From CAVTSA01 sp963737225 (GTDB lineage Bacteria; Chloroflexota; Dormibacteria; Dormibacterales; Dormibacteraceae): a DNA stretch of 64,000 nucleotides. The notes beneath the pieces are model-generated. The model had not been told where the DNA came from, searched no databases, and saw only the letters and a list, made by a program, of their open reading frames with translations. Position numbers and translations under genes: made by a program. Location of the stretch: positions 1 through 64,000 of the forward strand of contig CAVTSA010000017.1 of NCBI GenBank assembly GCA_963737225.1. Direction: 5' to 3'. This document shows positions 36,645 through 44,874 of the stretch, one piece after another (the first letter of the stretch is position 1; every line of letters starts with the position of its first letter).

Positions 36645-37936
36645 GCCCGGCTCCGGAGCAGCTCACCGACCACGGCGCGCTCCGGGACGCGCCGCACCGC
36701 CCCCTGCGGATCGACCCAGCGGACGCCGGCGCCGCCCCCCACGTGGAGCACGTCCCTGGCGCCCGCCGCCCGGCCCCAGGCGCGGGCGGCGCTCAGTGAC
36801 TGCGATTCGGTGGCGACGATCGCGCGCAGGCCGAAGAGACGGAGCGTGGCCCCCAGGCGAAGCGCGCCGTCGAGGCCCGCCTGCGACCAGGCGACGACCG
36901 CGTCCAGCCGGGTCAGCGTGGGGGCCTCGACCCGGCGGCGCAGCGCGTCGCCCACCAGGTCCAGGTTGAGGACGAAGCCGGTGGCGGCCGCCGGCCGGCC
37001 GAACCGCGCCAGCAGGTTGTCGTAGCGGCCTCCCTGCACCAGCGGCCGCCCGAGCGCGTCCAGGTACGCCTCCAGGATCACCCCCGTGTAGTACTCGAAG
37101 TCGCGGATCGCGCCCAGGTCGAGCCGCAGCCCCTCGCCCAGGTCGTAGGCCTGGAGCAGCCGGTAGACCGTCGCCAGCTCTTCGAGGGCTCGGGCCGAGC
37201 GCCGGGTGCCGACCAGGTTGGCGGCCGCATCGAGGATCTCGGGGCCGCCGCGAAGGCCCGGGAAGCGCAGCAGGAGCTCCTGTTCCGCGCTGCGCAGCGG
37301 GGTCTGCTCGAGAAAGCGCTCGAGCGCCACGAAGTCGCGGCGGGCGAGGATGGCGTGGATCGTCTGCTTGACCTCGTGTTCGGCGTCGATCCCGTCCAGG
37401 AGGCCGAGGAAGAACTCGGCGTGGCCGACGTCCACCTGCCAGCCCTCGAGGCCCGCCGCACGCAGGCAGCGGGCGGCGAGCGCGATCACCTCGGCGTCAG
37501 CCACCGGTCCGGCCGCTCCCAGCAGCTCCGCCCCCGCCTGGCGCCACTCGCGCTGATGGGTGAAGCGCCCGCCGTCGTTGGTGAGCACGGTCCCCGCGTA
37601 GCAGAGCCGCATCGGAAGCGGCACGGCCCGGAGCCGCCCGCCGACCAGGCGGGCCACCGGGATCGTGCGCTCGCCGACCAGCGCCAGCACCGATCCGTCA
37701 CGGTCGGTCAGCTTGAAGAGCCGCCGGATCTCGTCCGCATCCAGCCCCTGCGCGAGGGTCTCCACCCGTTCCAGGGTCGGGGTGGCGACCAGCTGGTACC
37801 CCCAGGACCGCATCTCCCCCAACACCGATTCCTGGGTCGCCCGCATCGCCTCCGCGGCATCGGGGATCAGGTCCGGCAGATCGGGGGCGTCGAGCGGCGT
37901 CGGGAGCGGCGACAGATCGTCGAGGGGGTCAGGCAC
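36641..37936 (-). CDS. hisZ: ATP phosphoribosyltransferase regulatory subunit
   Basis: 431 residues from a GTG (VPDPLDDLSPLPTPLDAPDL). It is a histidyl-tRNA-synthetase paralogue without the anticodon-binding function: class II-like motif 2 (LCYAGTVLTNDGGRFTHQRE), QAGAELLGA, and EYYTGVILEAYLDALGRPLV with GGRYDNLLARFG. It activates short HisG and carries feedback inhibition. It is the first gene of the operon. Confidence 0.93.
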   Translation of the reverse strand: MPDPLDDLSPLPTPLDAPDLPDLIPDAAEAMRATQESVLGEMRSWGYQLVATPTLERVETLAQGLDADEIRRLFKLTDRDGSVLALVGERTIPVARLVGGRLRAVPLPMRLCYAGTVLTNDGGRFTHQREWRQAGAELLGAAGPVADAEVIALAARCLRAAGLEGWQVDVGHAEFFLGLLDGIDAEHEVKQTIHAILARRDFVALERFLEQTPLRSAEQELLLRFPGLRGGPEILDAAANLVGTRRSARALEELATVYRLLQAYDLGEGLRLDLGAIRDFEYYTGVILEAYLDALGRPLVQGGRYDNLLARFGRPAAATGFVLNLDLVGDALRRRVEAPTLTRLDAVVAWSQAGLDGALRLGATLRLFGLRAIVATESQSLSAARAWGRAAGARDVLHVGGGAGVRWVDPQGAVRRVPERAVVGELLRSRA

Positions 37937-37949
37937 GCCAGAACTCGCT

Positions 37950-38030
37950 ACACCCCGTTTCGCGCGGAACGTCCGCTGCGCCCTGCCCGATCGCACCCGA
38001 TCGCACGAGCCCGTTTCGCACGAAGCGGGC
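37950..38030. repeat. Intergenic palindromic element with internal tandem duplication
   Basis: TTTCGCGCGGAA (37958-37969) and TTTCGCACGAA (38014-38024), the latter within CCCGTTTCGCACGAAGCGGG. The motif matches the argR-argG element (22421-22477). Spacing is 56 bp rather than 42, and the spacer carries CCCGATCGCA twice in tandem. It fills the gap between the TPR gene and hisZ. Confidence 0.5.
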
Positions 38031-38040
38031 ACCACTCGGC

Positions 38041-38901
38041 TCAGCCCTCGTCCTCCTCGTCGAGGTCCTCGTCGAAGCTCGGGTCGCCGCCCTCCTCTTC
38101 GATCTCGTGCATGCCCTCCTCGGTCTCGCCCTCGGCTTCGACGTCGTCGACCAGTGCGTCGCTGAGGTCCTGGTCCTCGTCCTCGATGGAGGAGATCGCG
38201 GGCCCCGCGGCGGCCAGACTCTCGCGTGCGTACGGCCGGAACTCGACGTCCCGCTTGCGGGTGATCGGAAAGCTCGGCTTGCCGGCGAACTTGGGGTCCT
38301 GGTAGACCTCGCGGACGATCACCTTGACGGCGTTGCCGTCGGTCGAGGTGACGCCGACCTGGTAGCGATTCCCGCCCTGAACGAACTTGAACAGGCGGCG
38401 GGCGAGCTTGGACTCGAGGCTGCCGATGCGAACACCGCGAACGGTGTCGACCTCGATGCCGTCACCCTCGATCCGGAGCTCGGCGACATCGCCGGCGGAG
38501 ATCTTCTGGTCGACGTCGTCGGCGGTGCCGCGCAGCGTGGTGGTGGTCGTCTTCCCCATCTCCTCCACGAAGAGGTTGGGGTCGACGCGAACCGAGCCGG
38601 AGCGGTAGGACTGGTGCGTCCGCATCAGCCCCTCCAGCTTCTGGATGTTCTTGCGCGCGACCGGCGACAGCGGGTTCACCTGCAGCGCCGTCTCGTAGGC
38701 CGACTTGGCCTCCGCCAGCCGATCCAGCTCGGCGTACGACTTGCCGAGGCGGTTGTGCGTCGACTCGTCGGAGCCGAATGCCTCGAGGATGTACTTGTTG
38801 AGGTCGATCGCCTCCTCCCAGTTGCCGTCGACCGCGAGCTGGATCGCGTCCTCGACGTACGTCGACCTGGGCTTGGAGGGCTCTTGTGTCTCGGTGCTCA
38901 C
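38041..38901 (-). CDS. TPR-repeat protein with acidic tail
   Basis: 286 residues from a GTG (VSTETQEPSKPRSTYVEDAI) with AGGAG six bases before it. Residues 15-85 make about two TPR motifs (AIQLAVDGNWEEAIDLNKYI and NRLGKSYAELDRLAEAKSAY then ETALQVNPLSPVARKNIQKL). The middle (about 90-235) is a strand-rich domain (GDVAELRIEGDGIEVDTVRG, GNRYQVGVTSTDGNAVKVIV). The end is extremely acidic. This architecture is seen in uncharacterised TPR proteins of Chloroflexota-like bacteria. A TATACT -10-like hexamer lies at 38983-38988. Upstream neighbours are divergent. Confidence 0.75.
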   Translation of the reverse strand: MSTETQEPSKPRSTYVEDAIQLAVDGNWEEAIDLNKYILEAFGSDESTHNRLGKSYAELDRLAEAKSAYETALQVNPLSPVARKNIQKLEGLMRTHQSYRSGSVRVDPNLFVEEMGKTTTTTLRGTADDVDQKISAGDVAELRIEGDGIEVDTVRGVRIGSLESKLARRLFKFVQGGNRYQVGVTSTDGNAVKVIVREVYQDPKFAGKPSFPITRKRDVEFRPYARESLAAAGPAISSIEDEDQDLSDALVDDVEAEGETEEGMHEIEEEGGDPSFDEDLDEEDEG

Positions 38902-39076
38902 ACGGGCTCCTAAAGGGGATGTGCGACAGCCGCCGCACGTCACGTAATGCGCGACCAGCAGGACGCTGCGGCGCAACCCGGAAGTATACGTCCCACCTAC
39001 AAACGGCTGCTGCTGCTGCCGAGTTCGGTAGGCTGAGGCACCTGACCGGGCCCGGATGGGCCCGTGAGCGGTTCGG

Positions 39077-40519
39077 GTGGTGAGCGACGCGGAAGACTCT
39101 GCGTCGACCGATCTCGAACGAAGGAGTGATCTCAGCCAATGGACGCGACAACGCGCCAGGCGGCGCCGCCTCGGGGGATCCGTGCCCGACACTGAGGGCG
39201 GACCCGGCCGCGGTGGGCGGCGGCCGATACGGCGGCGAGCGAGCCAGCGCTCGCGCACGCCGTTCGAGCGACTGAGGGATGCGTTCGGGCTTCCTTCTGA
39301 AGGGGAGACGCCGCGCCGGGAGCAGCGGTACGCGCCGCGGCCCCCGCAGCCCGCGCCCACCCGTCGCTACTCTCCGCCGGCCTCGGCCTCACCGGCGAGT
39401 CGTGGCCGGCGCGAGTCCTCGGCGCCCAGCACCGCCACCCCCGCGCGGCCGGCCCGGCGAGCGGCGCGCCCGAGCTACGGCGGCGGCGGGCGGCGCCCCT
39501 CCCTGCCCCCGATGTCACGGAGCCTGATCGCCATCGTCGTCACCGGGTTCCTGCTCGCCGGCCTGGGCGGAACCGGAGGCTACTTCCTCCCACTGCTCAC
39601 CGCGGCGATCCAGGACACCGGCCACACCGGACCGACGCCGGCGGCCCATGCCGGCGGCGGCGGAAGCTCGGGCGGCGGAACCGCGGCCGCGTCTGGCTCG
39701 TTCACCGTCCTGTTGATGGGTTCGGACAACGACGGCAAGGATGGCAACAACCAGACCCCGTTGACGCAGACCATGATCCTGGTCCGGGTCGATTCGCAGA
39801 CGAACCAGGTGACGATGCTGTCCCTCCCGCGAGACCTCTGGGTTCCCCTCTACAACTCGGGCGGCGGCTACGCGGGGACCAACAAGCTGGATGTCTCGTT
39901 CACCGGCGGCACGTTCCCGTCGGGTGCGGCGCAGGCGGCCATCAACACCGTCCAGACCGACTTCCACATCCAGATCGACGACTGGGCGTGGATCGGCCTG
40001 CAGGGCCTGGTCAACCTGATCGACTACGTCGGCGGCGTCGACGTGGTCGTCACCAGCCCGGTGATGGACGACCTCTACCCGGCGGACGTCGGGACCAGCA
40101 ACGCGTACGGGTACCAGCGGCTGGCCGTCCTGCCCGGGCCACAGCATATGGATGGGCAGCAGGCGCTCGACTACGTCCGCTCCCGCCACCAGTCGACCTA
40201 CGGCGATTTCAGCCGGTCGGCGAGGCAGCAGCAGGTGCTGGTGGCGCTGCGTGACAAGCTGAAGAATCTGAGCGCGGCCGACCTGCCGAAGCTGTCGAGC
40301 ACGCTCCAGGGGCAGATCGAGACGAACCTCAGCCTGCCCCAGATCGCCGGCCTGCTGCCGCTCGCCCGCAGCGTCAACAACTCCGACATCACCCAGATCA
40401 CCCTGGCCGCCCCGCAGTTCACGACCGCGGAGACGCTCGCCGACGGCGACGATATCCTGCAGCCGAACATGCCCGCGATTCAGGCCCAGATCTGGAAATA
40501 CTTCCCCCAGAGCCAATGA
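39077..40519 (+). CDS. LytR-CpsA-Psr family cell-wall ligase (first paralogue)
   Basis: 480 residues. Residues 1-145 are cytoplasmic and Arg/Pro-rich. One transmembrane helix follows (about 148-172, SLIAIVVTGFLLAGLGGTGG), then a Gly/Ser-rich linker and the LCP domain (about 205-475) with FTVLLMGSDNDG, VTMLSLPRDLWVPL, NLIDYVGGVDVVV, and ALDYVRSRHQSTYGDFSRSA with the conserved Arg residues that grip the polyprenyl pyrophosphate. LCP enzymes move glycopolymers from lipid carriers to peptidoglycan. The stop overlaps the next start (ATGA). Confidence 0.93.
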   Translation: MVSDAEDSASTDLERRSDLSQWTRQRARRRRLGGSVPDTEGGPGRGGRRPIRRRASQRSRTPFERLRDAFGLPSEGETPRREQRYAPRPPQPAPTRRYSPPASASPASRGRRESSAPSTATPARPARRAARPSYGGGGRRPSLPPMSRSLIAIVVTGFLLAGLGGTGGYFLPLLTAAIQDTGHTGPTPAAHAGGGGSSGGGTAAASGSFTVLLMGSDNDGKDGNNQTPLTQTMILVRVDSQTNQVTMLSLPRDLWVPLYNSGGGYAGTNKLDVSFTGGTFPSGAAQAAINTVQTDFHIQIDDWAWIGLQGLVNLIDYVGGVDVVVTSPVMDDLYPADVGTSNAYGYQRLAVLPGPQHMDGQQALDYVRSRHQSTYGDFSRSARQQQVLVALRDKLKNLSAADLPKLSSTLQGQIETNLSLPQIAGLLPLARSVNNSDITQITLAAPQFTTAETLADGDDILQPNMPAIQAQIWKYFPQSQ

Positions 40520-41697
40520 CCCAGAATCGTCTGCTCGCGATCCCCCTGGTGGCCCTGATGGTCGCGTTCGGCGTCGGGGTCTACTTCCTGTGGGGAGCGC
40601 TGGCCCACAAAGCGGGCACCCTCGGCGGCGAGCGGCAGCCGCCCCAGTCATCTCAGTTCACGCTCCCGGGGACGGTGATCGTGGCCCAGGACGGCAACCT
40701 TTATCAGCTGCAGGGGTCGGCGTTCCAGCTGCTCGCCAACGGGAATGCGCCGGAGGGCTCGGGCGAGGGCTGGCAGCAGCCGGCGGTCACCCCCGACCAT
40801 CAGCACATCATCGCCGTCAAGCGCGGCTACAACTTCTCCGATCTCTACGAGCTGAGCATGTCGGGCCAGGTCCAAAAGCAGCTGACCAACAACGCGTCCA
40901 CCCAGGTCGACCTCAACCAATGGGCGTTCTTCCCCGCGGTCAGCCACGACGGCTCGACGGTCTTCTACACCTACGACCAGAAGGAAGAGCCGGGCAACTA
41001 TCAGATCGACTTCTCGATCTATTCCCTGCCGCTCGCCGGAGGCCAGCCCACCGCCTGGACGAACCCGTACGGGTACGGCTGCGGCGGTGACGACACCCAG
41101 GGCCCGGCCGGCCCGGCGTCGGACTGCGGCTCGGGGGGTTCGCTGCAGGCCGTCCCGCTGACCTCCGGCGGCATCATCTTCAGCTACGGCTACGTCAACT
41201 CCGACACGCAGCAGACGGTGGACCAGATCGCCTATCTGTCGGGACCGCTTCAGACGCCGACCCTGCTGACGCCGTCGAGCGAGAGCTGCTATGCGCCCGC
41301 GGTCTCGCCGGACGGCACGCGCGTCGCCTTCATCTGCTCGCCCGCCGCCGGCGGCGCGATCACGTCGCTCGAGGTCGCCAGTCTCTCCGGGGGTGCCATC
41401 GGAGCGCCGCAGGTGGTGGCCACCGGCAGCATGATCGCCTCGCCGACCTGGTCGCCGGACGGACAGTCGCTGCTCTACTTCAACGCCACCGGCGCTCACC
41501 AGCTGTTCCAGATCGAGCTGCTGGCCGTGCCGACGGCACAGGCGACGCCGGCGCCGGCGGCGACCCCGACGCCGAAGCGGGGAACCAAGGCCAAGCCGAC
41601 CCCGACGCCGACGGCCACGCCGGTGCCGACGCCGCAGCCCCTGACCACCAACAATGACTTCCTGGCCACCTCCACCGCCGTTTGGATCTCTTCCTGA
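40516..41697 (+). CDS. Membrane-anchored TolB-like beta-propeller protein
   Basis: 393 residues. The N-terminal helix LLAIPLVALMVAFGVGVYFL anchors or exports it. The rest has WD40-like/PD40 repeats: AVTPDHQHIIAVKRGYNFSD, FPAVSHDGSTVFYTYDQ, CYAPAVSPDGTRVAFICSPA and ASPTWSPDGQSLLYFNATGA. The C-terminus has a Pro/Thr/Ala tract built from about 9-base repeats (41560-41635). Encoded between two LCP paralogues with overlapping or close junctions, it probably helps at the cell surface, for example by binding a glycopolymer; this is inference. Confidence 0.75.
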   Translation: MTQNRLLAIPLVALMVAFGVGVYFLWGALAHKAGTLGGERQPPQSSQFTLPGTVIVAQDGNLYQLQGSAFQLLANGNAPEGSGEGWQQPAVTPDHQHIIAVKRGYNFSDLYELSMSGQVQKQLTNNASTQVDLNQWAFFPAVSHDGSTVFYTYDQKEEPGNYQIDFSIYSLPLAGGQPTAWTNPYGYGCGGDDTQGPAGPASDCGSGGSLQAVPLTSGGIIFSYGYVNSDTQQTVDQIAYLSGPLQTPTLLTPSSESCYAPAVSPDGTRVAFICSPAAGGAITSLEVASLSGGAIGAPQVVATGSMIASPTWSPDGQSLLYFNATGAHQLFQIELLAVPTAQATPAPAATPTPKRGTKAKPTPTPTATPVPTPQPLTTNNDFLATSTAVWISS

Positions 41698-41765
41698 ACC
41701 TGCCGGCGGGATACGATGAGCCGTCATGCCCGCGCACGTGACGACCGGCGCCGGAGAGGTGGCAC

Positions 41766-43001
41766 GTGCGCACACCACCCCCTGACCTGACGGGAAAGCG
41801 GGGACCCCGCCGGCGTCGGACCCAGCACCTGTCATGGTGGGGGCGCCTGCTCGCCTGGCGTCCGCCTCTGGGGTGGTATCACCGGCTGCAGCGCCGGCGG
41901 TGGCTCCGGCGCGCGTCTGCCCCACCCGCACGACGGGGCGGCCGCGGTCAGACCGTCGCCCTGGTCGCGATCGTCGTGATCGGCTTCGCCCTCGCCGGCG
42001 CCGGGGGGACCGGGGCCTACTACTACCCGCTCTTGCGGGCGGCGGCCCAGGACACCGGGCGCAAGGCGACGGTCACGCCACATCCGCACCCGTCCACCTC
42101 GGCACATCCCGGCGCCCCGGCGGCTCCCATCCCCACCTCCGGCGGAGGTTTCAGGCAGCCGTTCACGGTCCTGCTCCTGGGATCCGACAACGACGGCAAG
42201 AGCGGCAACGACCAGACCCCGCTCAGCCAATCGGTGATCCTGGTCCGGGTCAACCCGCAGGCGGACTCGGTGGTCATGCTCTCGCTGCCCCGCGACCTGA
42301 TCATCGACTGCTATGACTCGTCGGGAGACGACGTGGGGTCGCAGAAGCTGGACGCCTGCTTCGAGGAGGGGACGTTTCCGAACGACGCGGCCGCCGCCAT
42401 GGCGCAGACGATCCAGAACAACTTCGACATCCAGGTCGACGACTGGGCGTGGATCGGACTCCAGGGCCTGGTCAACCTGATCAACTACGTGGGCGGCGTC
42501 GACGTGGTCGTCTCGAGCCCGGTGATGGACGACCTCTACCCGGCCGACGTCGGCACGTCGAACGCGTACGGATATCAGCGGCTCGCGATCCTGCCCGGCC
42601 CGCAGCACATGACCGGCGAGCAAGCTCTGGACTACGTCCGCACCCGGCATGCCTCCACCTACGGGGACTTCTCGCGCTCGGCCAGGCAGCAGCAGGTCCT
42701 CGTCGCGCTGCGCGAGAAGCTCCAGTACCTGACCCCCGCCGACCTTCCCGCGATCGAGACCGCGATGCAGGGCCAGTTCTACACCAGCATGACCGTCACC
42801 CAGATGGCCCAGCTGCTGCCGCTCGCCCCCGCCATCAAGGACGGCGCCGTGACGCAGTTGACGCTGGCCGCGCCCCAGTACACGTCCGAGCAGACGGTGA
42901 CGGACCCCGACGGTGAGCCCGACGACGTGGTCGAGGGCAACTTCAGCGCGATCGACCAGCTGGTCTGGCAGTACTTCCCCCAGGTGCCCGCCTCCGGCTG
43001 A
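41766..43001 (+). CDS. LytR-CpsA-Psr family cell-wall ligase (second paralogue)
   Basis: 411 residues from a GTG. A short basic cytoplasmic region, one helix (TVALVAIVVIGFALAGAGGT), then an LCP domain closely similar to the first paralogue (FTVLLLGSDNDGKSGNDQTP, VVMLSLPRDLIIDCYDSSGD, DDWAWIGLQGLVNLINYVGG, TRHASTYGDFSRSARQQQVL). The identical stretch around DDLYPADVGTSNAYGYQRL in both indicates a fairly recent local duplication. The first has a WVPLYNS loop where this one has IIDCYDS, so substrates may differ. Confidence 0.92.
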   Translation: MRTPPPDLTGKRGPRRRRTQHLSWWGRLLAWRPPLGWYHRLQRRRWLRRASAPPARRGGRGQTVALVAIVVIGFALAGAGGTGAYYYPLLRAAAQDTGRKATVTPHPHPSTSAHPGAPAAPIPTSGGGFRQPFTVLLLGSDNDGKSGNDQTPLSQSVILVRVNPQADSVVMLSLPRDLIIDCYDSSGDDVGSQKLDACFEEGTFPNDAAAAMAQTIQNNFDIQVDDWAWIGLQGLVNLINYVGGVDVVVSSPVMDDLYPADVGTSNAYGYQRLAILPGPQHMTGEQALDYVRTRHASTYGDFSRSARQQQVLVALREKLQYLTPADLPAIETAMQGQFYTSMTVTQMAQLLPLAPAIKDGAVTQLTLAAPQYTSEQTVTDPDGEPDDVVEGNFSAIDQLVWQYFPQVPASG

Positions 43002-43028
43002 CCCCGGCCGGCCCCCAGCGATAACGTC

Positions 43029-43086
43029 GGTTTCTGCGCAATCCGACGCTAAAACGTGCCGCGAAAGGGCGGGGTGTGCAGAAACG
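43029..43086. repeat. Paired inverted element between convergent genes
   Basis: TTTCTGCGCA (43031-43040) and TGTGCAGAAA (43075-43084) are near-reverse complements; the TGYGCA cores are 40 bp apart. It lies between the second LCP gene and the convergent cupin gene and could also act as a bidirectional 3' structure. Confidence 0.45.
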
Positions 43087-43091
43087 GCCCT

Positions 43092-43451
43092 CTAGCCGGA
43101 ACCTCGGCCGTAGCGGTCTTCGAGGCGGACCACGTCCTCCATCTCCGGGGTCGAGACCTCGATGACGTCGGTGTCCTCGACCGCGGTCATGCGGTGGCGC
43201 GTCCCGGGGGTGATGTGCACGCAGTCACCCGGCGACATCCGGTACGTCTCCCCGTCCAGCTCCATGTCGAGCAGGCCCCGCTCGACCAGCACCGTCTCGT
43301 CCTTCTTCTCGTGGTACTGGAGAGACAGCGCCTCACCCCGATTGACGTGCAGGATCTTGCCCAGATAGCGGTCGGTGATCGCCCAGCGCAGCTCGTAGCC
43401 CCAGGGCTTGTCGACCTTGGATTGAGACGCGCGCCGAATCTGCTCAGCCAT
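43092..43451 (-). CDS. Mannose-6-phosphate isomerase type II-like cupin
   Basis: 119 residues starting MAEQIRRASQSKVDKPWGYE. Cupin motifs: LQYHEKKDETVLVERGLLDM (metal His/Glu) and PGDCVHITPGTRHRMTAVED. This domain normally forms the C-terminus of bifunctional ManC/AlgA proteins and isomerises fructose-6-phosphate and mannose-6-phosphate. Here it is a separate gene at the end of metK-manC-manB, overlapping manB, so the supply of mannose-6-phosphate is its likely job. Confidence 0.82.
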   Translation of the reverse strand: MAEQIRRASQSKVDKPWGYELRWAITDRYLGKILHVNRGEALSLQYHEKKDETVLVERGLLDMELDGETYRMSPGDCVHITPGTRHRMTAVEDTDVIEVSTPEMEDVVRLEDRYGRGSG

Positions 43452-44874
43452 GGTGCTCGATCCCCACGATTTCCTCCAGTGCTCGGAGCCGCGCCTCCAC
43501 GCCCGCGAGGCTCTGCGCTTCACTGTAAACGCGCACGATCGGCTCGGTGCCGCTGGCGCGAAGCAGCACCCAGCTGCCGTCTTCCAGGTTGAACTTGTAG
43601 CCGTCGTCGTCGCGCACGGACCGGACCCGCTGTCCGGCGATGGTGTCCGGTGCGTGCTCGGCGAGCGTGCGCAGCACGCGGATGCGGTCCTCTTCGTAGG
43701 TTTCCCGCGGCAGGTGAACGTCGTGGCGCAGGTAGGCGCTCTCGCCGGCCGCTTCGTGCAGGTCCTGAAGCAGCACGCTCAGCGGCCGGCCCGCCTGGCG
43801 CACGTAGTCTGCGACCAGGAGTCCGACCAGGATGCCGTCTCGCTCCGGGATGTGACCGCGGACCGCGTAGCCGCCGGACTCCTCGCCACCCAGGAGAGCG
43901 TCGGTCTCGATCATCTTGGGGGCGATGCTCTTGAAGCCGATCGGCACCTCGTGGAGCGGTAGCCCGTAGCGCGCGGCCAGCCGGTCGGCCATCGCGGTCA
44001 TGTTGATGCTGCGGACGATCGGACCCCGAAAGCCCCGCACCTCGACCAGGTAGCGCAGCAGCAGCGCGTAGACCTCGAGCGTGGTGACGAAGCGACCGGT
44101 CTCGTCGACGATCCCCACCCGATCGGCGTCGCCGTCGGTCAGGATCGCGAGGTCCTGGACGCCGCCCGCCATCGCGTCCAGCGTGGCGCCGATGTTGGGC
44201 GGAATCGGTTCCGGGTTGACGCCGCCGAAGAAGGGGTTGCGCTCGCTCCGGATCTCGGTCACCGTGGTGCTGCCCCCCGCCAGCGCCGCCGCCACATAGC
44301 CGGCGCCGGCGCCATGCATCGCGTCGTGGAGGACGCGAAGGCCCGCCTCGCGCAGCGCCGGCAGGTCGACCAGGCGCCCCAGCTGGCGCAGGTAGCTCGG
44401 GCGGGGATCGATGCGGGTGATCCGGGGGTCGTCGGGCGCCGACCGCTCGACGCCGGCGTCGAGACCGGCGTTGATCCGCCGCTCCAGGTCCGCGATCACC
44501 TCAGGAGGCGCCGAGCTGCCGGTCTCCGGCTTGTACTTGACGCCGTTGAAGAGGTAGGGGTTGTGACTCGCCGTGATCACCACCCCACCCGCCGCCTGCC
44601 GCTCCATCACCGTCCAGGACGCGACCTGGGTCGGCGCCGCCTCCTGGAAGAGCAGCGCCCGGATGCCGTGGTGCGCCAGCACGCGCGCCACGTCGTCGGC
44701 GAACACCTCGGACGCGAAGCGGCGGTCGTACCCCACGACCGCCGTGGTCCCGCCTCGCTCGGCCAGGTAGGCGGCGATGCCCCGGGCGACGTGGCGCACC
44801 GCCTCGAACGTGACGTCGTCGCCCACGATCCCGCGCCAGCCGTCGGTCCCGAATTTGACCGGGCGGAGACTCAC
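43444..44874 (-). CDS. manB: Phosphomannomutase/phosphoglucomutase
   Basis: 476 residues from a GTG overlapping the manC stop (GTGA). Alpha-D-phosphohexomutase motifs in order: VKFGTDGWRGIVGDDVTFEA, phospho-Ser loop GVVITASHNPYLFNGVKYK, metal loop LTDGDADRVGIVDE, sugar loop LGGEESGGYAVRG, and phosphate site LLRASGTEPIVRVYSEA. It interconverts hexose 6- and 1-phosphates; with ManC next to it mannose-1-phosphate is the likely product, though a glucose role is not excluded. Confidence 0.9.
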   Translation of the reverse strand: MSLRPVKFGTDGWRGIVGDDVTFEAVRHVARGIAAYLAERGGTTAVVGYDRRFASEVFADDVARVLAHHGIRALLFQEAAPTQVASWTVMERQAAGGVVITASHNPYLFNGVKYKPETGSSAPPEVIADLERRINAGLDAGVERSAPDDPRITRIDPRPSYLRQLGRLVDLPALREAGLRVLHDAMHGAGAGYVAAALAGGSTTVTEIRSERNPFFGGVNPEPIPPNIGATLDAMAGGVQDLAILTDGDADRVGIVDETGRFVTTLEVYALLLRYLVEVRGFRGPIVRSINMTAMADRLAARYGLPLHEVPIGFKSIAPKMIETDALLGGEESGGYAVRGHIPERDGILVGLLVADYVRQAGRPLSVLLQDLHEAAGESAYLRHDVHLPRETYEEDRIRVLRTLAEHAPDTIAGQRVRSVRDDDGYKFNLEDGSWVLLRASGTEPIVRVYSEAQSLAGVEARLRALEEIVGIEHHG

